A stretch of DNA of 31,392 nt from DATEPR01 sp036502345 (GTDB lineage Bacteria; Actinomycetota; Actinomycetes; Mycobacteriales; Pseudonocardiaceae): the NCBI GenBank assembly GCA_036502345.1, contig DASXYT010000017.1:1-31392 (forward strand), read 5' to 3'. Every line of letters starts with the position of its first letter. Position 1 is the first letter of the stretch. Made by a program: the position numbers and the translations under genes. The notes below the pieces were generated by a model. The model was not told the DNA's origin, did no database searches, and saw only the letters and a program-made list of their open reading frames with translations. Shown piece by piece: positions 8,618 to 15,919 of this stretch.

Positions 8618-8965
8618 TTACTTGTGATGGTGGCCGCTGGCGCGAGGGTCACAACCGCAGTTCTGGCTGTACCCGTGTTCGTCGAAGCTCACGATCGTCG
8701 TTTGTGCTGTGAATCCATTGTCGGCGGGATAGGAAGACCTGACGGGGCGAACCACGTGTTCTCTTCGCTCGGCGTCTGTCGTCTCCAGCATCATCTCGTC
8801 GTCGGCGAGGTCGAAGTGGTTGTGCAGCAGCGCGATGCCGAAGCGGTCCAGGGCGTTGTGCCTGGCCAGGACGAGTCGAACGTCCTCAAGGCAGGCAGCG
8901 TCCGGGTCGCCGATCGGCTTGACGTCGGCGATGTTGTCGAGGTCGGCATGGGCCTGCCGACGCAA
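8618..8965 (-). CDS. Hypothetical protein, uncertain or missing start
   Basis: A product of about 115 residues with codon usage typical of this genome (most third positions G or C through residue 75). The central stretch LARHNALDRFGIALLHNHFD is followed by an acidic segment, and the C-terminus is rich in Cys and His (CGCD, GHHHK). I do not recognise a named family. No ATG or GTG exists between the in-frame stop at 9011-9013 and the body of the protein. The only ordinary start is TTG at 8965, without a clear ribosome-binding site, and the 15 codons before it still read like protein. The gene may be 5' truncated, use a rare start, or begin at TTG. It converges with the MFS gene 34 bp away and follows the GH31 gene. 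Confidence 0.5.
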   Translation of the reverse strand: MRRQAHADLDNIADVKPIGDPDAACLEDVRLVLARHNALDRFGIALLHNHFDLADDEMMLETTDAERREHVVRPVRSSYPADNGFTAQTTIVSFDEHGYSQNCGCDPRASGHHHK

Positions 8966-9067
8966 TTTCGTACCGAATCCGATCGATATCCACTGGTAGC
9001 CATCGAATGGTCACCGAACGACGCATCGGACCACGATGTCTCCCGGGTGCGGCCTGCCGAATTCCTG

Positions 9068-11068
9068 TCACGGCAGGATCGGCACCGTGGCCCCATCACG
9101 TAGGAACACCGGGATGCGCTCCGGCGGCGCGTCCGCCGAAACAGTGCGGCCACCCTCGAACGACGCACCGGTCCACGGGTCGGTCCAGGCCGCGCCGGCC
9201 GGCAGGTACACCGGGCGACCCGTGGCACCGGCCGCCAGGATCGGCGCCACCAGCACATCCGGGCCGAGCAGGAACTGGTCCTCCACGTCCCACACCGCCG
9301 GATCGCCGGGGAAGTCCACGAACAGGGGCCGCATCGGCGGCAGGCCACGCTCGTGCGCCACCCGCATCTGCGCCAACAGATAGGGCCGCAGCCGTTCCCG
9401 CAGCCGCAGCGACCGCTCGATCAGCGCCAGCGCGTCCTCCCCGTAGGACCACACCTCGTTCGGGCCGCCCGTCATGTCGGAACCGAGCGGCATCCTCGGA
9501 TCGCGGAACCCGTGCAGCCGGAACAACGGGCAGAACACGCCGTACTGGAACCACCGGACAACCAGCTCGCGGTAGGCGGGCGATGCCGGGTCGCCACCGT
9601 GGAAACCGCCAATGTCCGTTGTCCACCAAGGGATTCCGGACAGCCCGATGTTCAGCCCTGCCCGCACCTGGGTACGCAGCGACTCCCACGTCGGGTCGAT
9701 GTCGCCCGACCACACCGCCGCGCCGTAGCGCTGGCTGCCCGCCCACGCCGACCTGGACAGCAGTACCACCTCGTCGTCGCCCTCGGCCAGCATGCCCTCG
9801 TGGAAGCCACGGGCGTGCTCGGCCGGATAGCTGTTGAACACCTCCGCGCCCGGACCGGTGTGGAACCGCAGGTTGTGCGGGTGGCCGGGCTGGATCTCCG
9901 GTTCACACGCGTCCAGCCAGAACGTGCGGATACCCAGGTCGACGTAGTTCCGCTTGATCTTCGACCACAGGTAGGCCCGCGCCGCCGGATCGGTGGCGTC
10001 GTAGAACGCCACCGGCATCTCGACGTCGAACCCCTTGTCCCGCCACGGCGCGTGGAACGGCACCCCCTGCTCGGCACCGACCAGCAGACCCGCCTGCTCC
10101 ATCTCCTGGTAGTTCTCGCTCAACGGACTCACCGAGGGCCACACCGACACCATCAGCCGGATGCCCAGCGACTCCAGTTCCCGCGCCATCCCGGCTGGAT
10201 CCGGCCACTCAGCGGGGTCGAACCGCCAGTCGCCCAGGTGCGTCCAGTGGAAGAAGTCCACCACGATCACCGACAGCGGCAGCCCACGCCGCACGTACTC
10301 CCGTGCCACGGCCAGCAACTCGGCCTGGTCGCGGTAGCGCAGCTTGCACTGCCAGAACCCGCTGGCCCACGCCGGCAGCATCGGCGCATGGCCGGTGGCG
10401 TCCGCGTAGTGCGCCAGGATGTCGGCCGGTGTGTCGCCGGCAGTCACCCAGTAGTCCAGTTGCCTCGCGCTGTCCGCGACCCACCGGGTGCCGTTCTCGG
10501 CCAGTTCGACCCTGCCCACCGCCGGCATGTTCCAGAGGAACCCGTAGCCCCTGCTGGACAACAGGAACGGCACGGTGACCTCGGCGTTGCGCTGCACCAG
10601 GTCCAGCACCATGCCCTTCTGGTCCAGGCGGCCGTGGGTGCGCTGGCCCAGCCCGTAGAGCCGTTCGCCCCGGTAGGCGGCGAAGCGCTGCTCCAGCCTC
10701 GCGTAGCCGTTGCCCTGCGGCATGTGCAGCCGCGCGCCCGGCCACCAGAAGTGCGACCGCTGCTCGGCGACCAGTTCCTCGCCGGTGTCGGTCCTGACGA
10801 ACCGCACCAGGGCAGCCGGCCCGGTGTCGCCCTGCCGCACTTCCACGATGCCGGTGATGGCGCCGTTGGTGATCCGGCCCGTGTCGCCGGTGACCGTCAC
10901 CTCCACCTCGGTCGGCTTCGGCGGCAACAGCGCGCCCGGTACGTCGTCGAGCAACTGGTGCAGGCCGGCCCGCACCCGCAGGCTGTCCGCGCCGTGGGGT
11001 TCGATGCGCAGCACCTCGTGTCGCACCGTGACCTCGACGGCGCGTCCGGCACTGCGGATGGGAGTCAT
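9068..11068 (-). CDS. Glycoside hydrolase family 31 alpha-glycosidase (alpha-glucosidase or alpha-xylosidase)
   Basis: A 666-residue GH31 enzyme. An N-terminal beta-sandwich (1-220) includes YGLGQRTHG and is followed by the catalytic barrel (about 230-560) and a C-terminal beta domain ending in PVFLRDGATVPI. The predicted nucleophile is D386 in FWLDACEP and the acid/base is D456 in VWSGDI. It releases alpha-linked glucose or xylose from the non-reducing end. The sequence does not separate these specificities by eye. There is no signal peptide, so it is cytoplasmic. GGAGGAG precedes the ATG. A perfect LacI-type palindrome lies 31 bp upstream of the start, and the lacI gene is next on the same strand, so induction by a sugar ligand is likely. 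Confidence 0.9.
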   Translation of the reverse strand: MTPIRSAGRAVEVTVRHEVLRIEPHGADSLRVRAGLHQLLDDVPGALLPPKPTEVEVTVTGDTGRITNGAITGIVEVRQGDTGPAALVRFVRTDTGEELVAEQRSHFWWPGARLHMPQGNGYARLEQRFAAYRGERLYGLGQRTHGRLDQKGMVLDLVQRNAEVTVPFLLSSRGYGFLWNMPAVGRVELAENGTRWVADSARQLDYWVTAGDTPADILAHYADATGHAPMLPAWASGFWQCKLRYRDQAELLAVAREYVRRGLPLSVIVVDFFHWTHLGDWRFDPAEWPDPAGMARELESLGIRLMVSVWPSVSPLSENYQEMEQAGLLVGAEQGVPFHAPWRDKGFDVEMPVAFYDATDPAARAYLWSKIKRNYVDLGIRTFWLDACEPEIQPGHPHNLRFHTGPGAEVFNSYPAEHARGFHEGMLAEGDDEVVLLSRSAWAGSQRYGAAVWSGDIDPTWESLRTQVRAGLNIGLSGIPWWTTDIGGFHGGDPASPAYRELVVRWFQYGVFCPLFRLHGFRDPRMPLGSDMTGGPNEVWSYGEDALALIERSLRLRERLRPYLLAQMRVAHERGLPPMRPLFVDFPGDPAVWDVEDQFLLGPDVLVAPILAAGATGRPVYLPAGAAWTDPWTGASFEGGRTVSADAPPERIPVFLRDGATVPILP

Positions 11069-11099
11069 CTGCCTGCTCCTCCAGTTTCGTTTCGAAAGG

Positions 11100-11113
11100 T
11101 CGAAGCGCTTCGA
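11100..11113 (-). promoter_or_regulatory. LacI-type operator in front of the GH31 gene
   Basis: TCGAAGCGCTTCGA is a perfect 14-bp palindrome with the central CG dyad usual for LacI-family operators. It lies 31 bp before the GH31 ATG, between it and the lacI stop codon. A second TTCGAAA copy (11091-11097) adjoins it. Confidence 0.7.
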
Positions 11114-11152
11114 TTCAGTGGGTGAAGATACAACCGCCGATCGCGGTATTGA

Positions 11153-12157
11153 TCAGTGTCGTGGCGCTGAACTGGCTCTTTCGGTCAGCCGGGGGGAGAG
11201 CAGTCGGATCTCCGGATGGGTTTCCCCGTTGAGTTGCCGCATCGCCATTTCCACGGCGGAACGGCCGAGTTCGGCGGCCGGGACGGCCACCGCCGTCAGT
11301 GCGACGGCCTGGCTGGTGGCCATGTCCTCGGGACACACCGCGACCACCGACATGTCCTCCGGGACGCGCAGGCCGCGCTGTCGCAGGTCGGACAGCAGCG
11401 CGGCGAGCACCGCCTCGTTGTGCACGACGAGGCCCGTGGTGTCCGGATGTTCGCGCAGCACGTCGTCCAGGCGGCTGTGCACCGCGTCGTAGGACGGGGC
11501 GCACGCGTAGGAGGCGGCCAGCAGACCGCGCTCGTTCGCCGTCGTGGTGAAGCCACGCAGGAACCGGCCCGCGTAACTGGTGCCCCGCTCGTACACCGCT
11601 GGTGACGGGCCGATCAGCGCGACCTCGGCGTGCCCGAGATCGGCAAGGTGCGCCACGCACACCGAGCCTGCCGCCGCGAAGTCCAGGTCGACGCACGCCA
11701 GTTCGAACGGCTGGTCGGGCACCCCGATCAGCACCACCGGCCTGCGCAGCGATCGCAGCACCGGCACCCTCGGCTCCGAGGCCTCGATGTCCATCACGAT
11801 GATCGCGTCGGCAACGCTGGACGCGGCCACCCTGCGCAGTCCTTCCGGCCCCTCGTCCTTGGTGAGCAGCAGCAGGTCGTGGTCGTAGGCGCGGGCCGAG
11901 GTCACCGCCGACGCGACGAACTGCATGACGACGGGCACGTTCTGGTCGGCCCGCAGCGGCACCACCAGCGCCAGGATGTTCATCCGGCTGCTGGCCAGCG
12001 CCCGTGCCCCGGCGTGCGGGTGGTAGCCGAGCCTGCGGATGCTCTGCTCGACCCGCCTGCGCGTCGCCAGCGAGATCGACCGCTTGCCGGACAGCACGTA
12101 GGACACCGTGCTCGGCGACACCCGCGCGTCGGACGCCACGTCGGCGATGGTCACCAT
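11153..12157 (-). CDS. LacI family transcriptional regulator
   Basis: A 334-residue repressor. The N-terminal helix-turn-helix (about 1-50) reads TIADVASDARVSPSTVSYVLSGKR, followed by the hinge helix with ARALASS. The periplasmic-binding-protein-like ligand domain spans about 60-330. The frame is open well upstream, but ATG 12157 has GGGAGG five bases before it and yields the canonical LacI N-terminus. The palindrome before GH31 and an imperfect copy 27 bp before its own start suggest it represses GH31 and itself. The inducer is probably a sugar released by the pathway; this is inferred. Confidence 0.93.
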   Translation of the reverse strand: MVTIADVASDARVSPSTVSYVLSGKRSISLATRRRVEQSIRRLGYHPHAGARALASSRMNILALVVPLRADQNVPVVMQFVASAVTSARAYDHDLLLLTKDEGPEGLRRVAASSVADAIIVMDIEASEPRVPVLRSLRRPVVLIGVPDQPFELACVDLDFAAAGSVCVAHLADLGHAEVALIGPSPAVYERGTSYAGRFLRGFTTTANERGLLAASYACAPSYDAVHSRLDDVLREHPDTTGLVVHNEAVLAALLSDLRQRGLRVPEDMSVVAVCPEDMATSQAVALTAVAVPAAELGRSAVEMAMRQLNGETHPEIRLLSPRLTERASSAPRH

Positions 12158-12184
12158 CGGGGCCTCCCGGGACGAGCGGCGCAG

Positions 12185-12198
12185 TCGAAGCGTATCGA
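12185..12198 (-). promoter_or_regulatory. Likely autoregulatory LacI operator
   Basis: TCGAAGCGTATCGA matches the GH31 palindrome TCGAAGCGCTTCGA at 12 of 14 positions and keeps the outer TCGA dyad. It lies 27 bp before the lacI start codon, a common position for self-repression. Confidence 0.5.
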
Positions 12199-12368
12199 CG
12201 GTCGGTGAATGTAAGAGACATCGCCGCGTCGCACAAGCGTCCGGCGTCATCGGGTGTCGAATACGCAGGTAGGCGCTACGACCACGATGCTCTGATCGTG
12301 CACGTTCAGGACGGTGGCCTTGACGCTCTCGAAAAACCGCTGCGATAGTCCTGGCCGTTGCCGGCTGC

Positions 12369-12382
12369 TCGAATCGCTTCAA
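12369..12382. promoter_or_regulatory. Third LacI-operator-like site
   Basis: TCGAATCGCTTCAA matches the GH31 operator at 12 of 14 positions. It is about 210 bp upstream of the lacI start, so it could be an auxiliary site for looping, or a chance match. Confidence 0.25.
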
Positions 12383-12478
12383 CACCCGGCGTGCGGCTGG
12401 CCGACCCCGGCCACGGCCGGTGCCGGGCACACTCTCCACACGTTCCGGCTCACCCGATCCGGCTTACGGGTGCGCGGT

Positions 12479-12510
12479 GGTGACGTGCCCGGGCGGTCGG
12501 GCACGTCACC
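12479..12510. repeat. 13-bp perfect hairpin between divergent genes
   Basis: GGTGACGTGCCCG (12479-12491) and CGGGCACGTCACC (12498-12510) are perfect complements around a 6-nt loop. No gene ends nearby on either strand and no T-run follows, so a simple terminator role is not supported. Its GTGACGT/ACGTCAC ends recur as single motifs just downstream. Confidence 0.6.
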
Positions 12511-12549
12511 GCAACGTCACCGCACGTGACCACAACGTCATAACGTTGT
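12503..12549 (+). promoter_or_regulatory. Clustered ACGTCA motifs with an 18-bp dyad
   Basis: ACGTCAC occurs at 12503 and 12514 (11 bp apart, one helical turn). A CACGTG palindrome follows at 12523-12528. ACAACGT-CATA-ACGTTGT forms a 7+7 dyad at 12532-12549. The cluster lies 70-115 bp before the next start codon and looks like a multi-site activator or repressor region. Confidence 0.45.
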
Positions 12550-12604
12550 CGACGCATTCGTGTCAGGTTGGGCGAACTGTGAAGCGGGCGTGAACGCGGT
12601 GCAC

Positions 12605-12610
12605 TATCTT
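12605..12610 (+). promoter_or_regulatory. Possible -10 box for a leaderless transcript
   Basis: TATCTT ends 8 bases before the ATG at 12619, so transcription starting 7-9 bases downstream would begin at or next to the start codon. No Shine-Dalgarno sequence precedes the ATG. Leaderless genes are common in actinobacteria. No good -35 element is visible. Confidence 0.35.
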
Positions 12611-12618
12611 GTGCCGTC

Positions 12619-13158
12619 ATGACCACTCCTTACGACCCCAACGACCAGGGCGGATACGGCGAGCCCTCCGGGCTGCCCAGCTTCCCAGCCGCTCCGCCGC
12701 CCTCGGAGGGACCGGCGCAGGTCTTCACGCCGCCGAAAGAGATCATGGCCGCGTTCTGGTGCTACGTCGCTGCCGCTGTGGTCATCCTCATCGGTGGTGT
12801 GTTGTCGCTCGGTGCGAAGCAGACCCTCGTCGACACCCTCCGGGACAACAACACCAGCAACCTCTCGCCGACGCAGATCGACCAGGCCGCGTCGGTCACG
12901 CTGACACTGCTGCTCGTGGTGGCCGTCATCGTCGCCGGGCTGTTCCTGCTGTTCGCGTTCAAGCTGAAGGCAGGCCGTAACTGGGCCCGTATCGTGCTGG
13001 CGATCATCGCGGTGCTGGAACTGATCTCGCTGCTGAACGGCAGGGGCAGTGCCTCGATCCTCAGCTACATCGGCATTCTCGCCGCCGTGATCGGCGCTGT
13101 GCTGTCGTGGATGCCGAACTCGTCGGCCTACATCTCGGCGGTCAAGCGCAGCCGCTGA
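12619..13158 (+). CDS. Small integral membrane protein, four predicted helices
   Basis: A 179-residue protein of no assigned function. The N-terminal 40 residues are Pro/Gly/Ser rich and cytoplasm-like (TTPYDPNDQGGYGEP). Four hydrophobic segments follow at about 45-65, 93-113, 120-138 and 147-163. A polar loop with Asn/Thr (about 75-90) lies between the first two. The layout is that of common actinobacterial membrane proteins with a Pro-rich head. No catalytic motif is seen. It lies 16 bp before the MBL-fold gene and is probably co-transcribed with it. The ATG lacks a ribosome-binding site and may be leaderless. Confidence 0.8.
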   Translation: MTTPYDPNDQGGYGEPSGLPSFPAAPPPSEGPAQVFTPPKEIMAAFWCYVAAAVVILIGGVLSLGAKQTLVDTLRDNNTSNLSPTQIDQAASVTLTLLLVVAVIVAGLFLLFAFKLKAGRNWARIVLAIIAVLELISLLNGRGSASILSYIGILAAVIGAVLSWMPNSSAYISAVKRSR

Positions 13159-13174
13159 CCGCTACGGTGCGGCC

Positions 13175-13810
13175 ATGGAGTTGAGCAAGTACGGCCACGC
13201 GGCCGTGGCACTGGTGCGCGACGGCCGCAGGCTGGTGGTGGACGCCGGTGGCATGACGGAGGACGCCGCCCTGGTCGGCGCGCACGCCGCACTGGTCACG
13301 CACGAGCACTTCGATCACTTCGACGGGCAGAAACTCCGGGCGGCGCTGGCCGCCGACCCGGAGTTCGAGGTATGGACGAACGCGGCCGTCGCAACCCAAC
13401 TCGAGGACGCGGGCCCGAGGGTGCACATTGTCGGCGCGGGCGACGAGTTCACCGCGGCGGGTTTCACCGTCCGCGTGTTCGGCGAGTGGCACGCCGAGGT
13501 GCACCAGGACATTCCCCGGGTCGGTAATGTCGGATTTCTGATCGACGGTTCGGTATTTCATCCCGGCGATGCCTTCACCGTGCCGGACGAACCGGTCAGC
13601 ACCCTGCTGCTGCCGGTGCACGGCCCCTGGTCACGGGTCGGGCAACTGGTCGACTGGGTGCGTGAGGTCGAGCCGAACCGGTGCTTCGCCGTGCACGACG
13701 GCGCGCTCAACGACGTCGGGCTGGCAATGGTCGACCGACTGCTCGGCGAGCACGGCCCGAGCGGCACCGCCCTCACCCATCTCCGGCCGGGCGAGCACAT
13801 CGAGCTGTGA
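13175..13810 (+). CDS. MBL-fold metal-dependent hydrolase
   Basis: A 211-residue metallo-beta-lactamase-fold protein similar in size to the UPF0173 / YtkL-like group. The metal-binding motif THEHFDHFDG (about 43-52) provides the HxHxDH ligands in the usual order. Further candidate ligands are the histidine in GEWHAEVH (about 109-114), the aspartate in FHPGDAF and the histidine in LPVHGPW and AVHDG. The substrate is not predictable. It starts 16 bp after the membrane-protein gene; the ATG is preceded by GGTGCGGCC, a weak ribosome-binding site. Confidence 0.85.
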   Translation: MELSKYGHAAVALVRDGRRLVVDAGGMTEDAALVGAHAALVTHEHFDHFDGQKLRAALAADPEFEVWTNAAVATQLEDAGPRVHIVGAGDEFTAAGFTVRVFGEWHAEVHQDIPRVGNVGFLIDGSVFHPGDAFTVPDEPVSTLLLPVHGPWSRVGQLVDWVREVEPNRCFAVHDGALNDVGLAMVDRLLGEHGPSGTALTHLRPGEHIEL

Positions 13811-13828
13811 TCGCAGGTCAGCCCGAGG

Positions 13829-13846
13829 TTCCGCAACAGTGCGGAA
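13829..13846 (+). terminator. Short hairpin after the MBL-fold gene
   Basis: TTCCGC-AACAGT-GCGGAA forms a 6-bp stem starting 18 bp after the stop codon, extendable by one G-T pair. It lacks a T-run. It could be a weak terminator or an operator dyad. Confidence 0.25.
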
Positions 13847-13942
13847 TCAGGACGGCCCCGGCGATCAATCGGTTCGTCGGTCAACGGCATTGTCGGTCGA
13901 GCAAAAGGTTGGATAACGAACCGCCAACCGCGTCAGCGAGAA

Positions 13943-13959
13943 AGCACCATTCGGGTGCT
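13943..13959 (+). promoter_or_regulatory. Small dyad upstream of the PucR-type gene
   Basis: AGCACC-ATTCG-GGTGCT is a 6+6 inverted repeat about 100 bp before the regulator start, in the gap that should contain its promoter. Role unknown. Confidence 0.2.
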
Positions 13960-14058
13960 GGTTCCCTGACGGGGCGGCGCTAACCTCCCGTAATGCGCCG
14001 TGTGTGCCACCACGTGCGGAAGAAGTGGTCGCACCCGGCGCGGGAGGAGACGGACTCA

Positions 14059-15288
14059 ATGACGCATCCGTTGGATTCGGCGAGTGAACCAGCGGTCTTA
14101 CCCCGCGGCCTGGCCGGATTGATGCGCCCAGAACTGGCATCGGTCGGCGAGGAGATCATCGCCGAGATCCGGCGCACCATTCCCGAGTACGGCAGGCCAT
14201 TGGACGGACCCTACGGCCACGCCATGCGGGTCGGCGTCGAACAGGCGCTGCTCGCGTTCGTGGACCACGTGGCCGATCCGACCACCCGGCACGATCGGCG
14301 GGACGACGTGTGCCGGAAACTGGGCCAGAACGAGGCCCTGGAGGGGCGCAGCCTGGACTCACTGCAGTCGGCATACCGCGTCGGTGCCCGCGTGGCGTGG
14401 CAGCGGATGATGCGGATGGGCCGTCGGCACAACCTGTCGTCGTCGGTGATGTCGCTACTCGCGGACGCGCTGTTCGGCTACCTGGAGGAACTGGCGTCGC
14501 TGTCGCACAACGGCTACCTGGAGGCCCAGGCCCGGTCGGCCGACGCGGTGGAGGAGTGGCGGAACCGGCTGGTGCGGCTGATCCTGGAATCGCCTGCGGC
14601 GCCCCGCGTCGCGATCGAGGAACTGGCGACGCTGGCCGGCTGGGACGTACCGGACGAGGTGACGCTGGTCGCGGTCCCGGTCGGCACGAAATGCGCGAAT
14701 CCCATGCTGGACGGTGACGTCCTGGCCGACCTCCGGCGACCCGACCCGTACCTCCTGGTGCCCGGCCGGGTGACCCCCGGCCGGCAGACCCGGTTGGCCG
14801 CCGCCATTCCGATGGCCCGGATCTCGGTCGGCGTGCCGGTGCCGCTGGCCGAGGCCGTGGACTCGCTGCGCTGGGCTCGGCAGGCGCTGGACCTGGCCGA
14901 GGACGGTGTGCTGGGTGCCGACCGGGTCGTCCGCTGCGCGGACTGCCTGCCCACGTTGTGGCTGACCTCGGACAGCGCGCTGCTGGAGCAGTTGGCGCGA
15001 CGCGAGTTCGGGAAGCTGGACGGACTGACGCCCAAGCAGCGCGCGCGGCTGGTGGAGACGCTGGGCGTGTGGCTGGAAACGCGGGGCGGTGCGGCGGAGA
15101 TCGCCGACCGGTTGCACGTGCATCCGCAGACGGTGCGGTACCGCATGCGGCAACTGGAGAAGACGTTCGGCGACCAGCTCGCGGACCCGGACGGCCGGTT
15201 CGCGATCGAGCTGGTACTGCGGGCCACCCGATTACAGGAGGCCCGAGTGCCGGAGGTGGCCGAATCGGAGGGGTTCCGGGCGTCCTGA
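14059..15288 (+). CDS. PucR/CdaR-type transcriptional regulator
   Basis: A 409-residue regulator. The C-terminal 60 residues form the PucR-type helix-turn-helix, GGAAEIADRLHVHPQTVRYR followed by MRQLEKTFGDQL. The N-terminal half is helical, with EEIIAEIRRTIPEYGRP and an RSxDSLQSAYRVGARVAW segment typical of RsbRD-like sensor regions in this family. The middle resembles a degenerate GGDEF-like CdaR domain. ATG 14059 has GGAGGAG 9 nt upstream; an upstream in-frame ATG at 13993 gives a poor extension. The gene converges on the end of the mce operon, with 18 bp between stop codons. Regulators of this kind often accompany mce clusters, so control of the operon is a reasonable guess, unproven. Confidence 0.9.
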   Translation: MTHPLDSASEPAVLPRGLAGLMRPELASVGEEIIAEIRRTIPEYGRPLDGPYGHAMRVGVEQALLAFVDHVADPTTRHDRRDDVCRKLGQNEALEGRSLDSLQSAYRVGARVAWQRMMRMGRRHNLSSSVMSLLADALFGYLEELASLSHNGYLEAQARSADAVEEWRNRLVRLILESPAAPRVAIEELATLAGWDVPDEVTLVAVPVGTKCANPMLDGDVLADLRRPDPYLLVPGRVTPGRQTRLAAAIPMARISVGVPVPLAEAVDSLRWARQALDLAEDGVLGADRVVRCADCLPTLWLTSDSALLEQLARREFGKLDGLTPKQRARLVETLGVWLETRGGAAEIADRLHVHPQTVRYRMRQLEKTFGDQLADPDGRFAIELVLRATRLQEARVPEVAESEGFRAS

Positions 15289-15306
15289 GAGGACTGTCAG
15301 GAACTC

Positions 15307-15891
15307 TTACCGCGCGTGCATGTCGTCGATCACCCAGTGGCCTGCGACCAGCTCGGCGCTGATCGACAGTTGGGCCGCGGATGCGCTGGTCTGGCCGGTG
15401 TCGCCGCGGGTCGTGGTCTGGTCCAGGAACACCAGCAGTTGTGCGTGGTCGCCCTCCAGGCGGGTGACACCGGCGGCGACCACCCGGCTGGTCAGCGTGA
15501 GCTGCTGGGCGGCCGCCTGTTGCCGGACCTGGCCGAACAGCGTGTTGTACTGACCTGCTGCCTTGCCGGTGAGCACCGCGGCGGCGGCCTGCTGCGTCGC
15601 CCCGACGTCGTTGTAGGAGTAGGAGAAGATCTTGGTGAGGCCGTCACTGACAGCATTGGTCACCTGGTTCGTGGCGCCCGCGTCGACCAGCGCCTGATTG
15701 TTCCCGGACCGCGCCCGCAGTGACTGCGTGAGGAACCCGGCGCCCACGGCCGCGAGCAGCACGGTGGCCGCCATCAGCAGCAGCGGGCCACGGAACCGGC
15801 GCACGACATCGAGCACACTCCTGTGCGGTTCGGGCGCCGTCTCCACCGGCCCGTCCTCGTCGAGCCGATCGGATTCCTGGCTCACTGACAC
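15307..15891 (-). CDS. Mce-associated membrane protein (second copy)
   Basis: A 194-residue protein with an acidic N-terminal tail, one transmembrane helix (about 37-57, LLLMAATVLLAAVGAGFL) and an extracytoplasmic domain ending in VAGHWVIDDMHAR. This W-x-I/V-D-D ending is typical of Mas/Mam proteins encoded after mceF. In mycobacteria related Mce-associated proteins stabilise the Mce complex. The start may be GTG 15891 or GTG 15885; no strong ribosome-binding site is visible. It lies 28 bp after the first Mas gene and is the last gene of the operon. Confidence 0.85.
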   Translation of the reverse strand: MSVSQESDRLDEDGPVETAPEPHRSVLDVVRRFRGPLLLMAATVLLAAVGAGFLTQSLRARSGNNQALVDAGATNQVTNAVSDGLTKIFSYSYNDVGATQQAAAAVLTGKAAGQYNTLFGQVRQQAAAQQLTLTSRVVAAGVTRLEGDHAQLLVFLDQTTTRGDTGQTSASAAQLSISAELVAGHWVIDDMHAR

Positions 15892-15919
15892 GGGTTGTTC
15901 AGTCCCTTCGACGGTTCGG

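Larger units (their letters stand above)
12158..12618. promoter_or_regulatory. 461-bp divergent intergenic region between lacI and the membrane-protein gene
   Basis: I find no convincing gene here; short frames on both strands lack start sites and family resemblance. The lacI-proximal part holds two operator-like sites (12185-12198 and 12369-12382). The other end holds a long perfect hairpin (12479-12510), clustered ACGTCA motifs (12503-12549) and a -10-like TATCTT (12605-12610). The region presumably holds both divergent promoters. Confidence 0.6.

Noticed and set aside
8549..9103. Plus-strand frame of 184 codons after the MFS gene
   Set aside because: It overlaps the MFS end, lacks a ribosome-binding site, and its composition mirrors the minus-strand hypothetical gene.
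12314..12529. Plus frame upstream of the membrane-protein gene
   Set aside because: Irregular codon usage, no start site, and it runs through the 13-bp hairpin; treated as regulatory DNA.
13993..14058. Longer N-terminus for the PucR-type regulator from ATG 13993
   Set aside because: The extra 22 residues are Arg/His/Lys-rich and unlike the family, and the ATG at 14059 has a strong GGAGGAG site.
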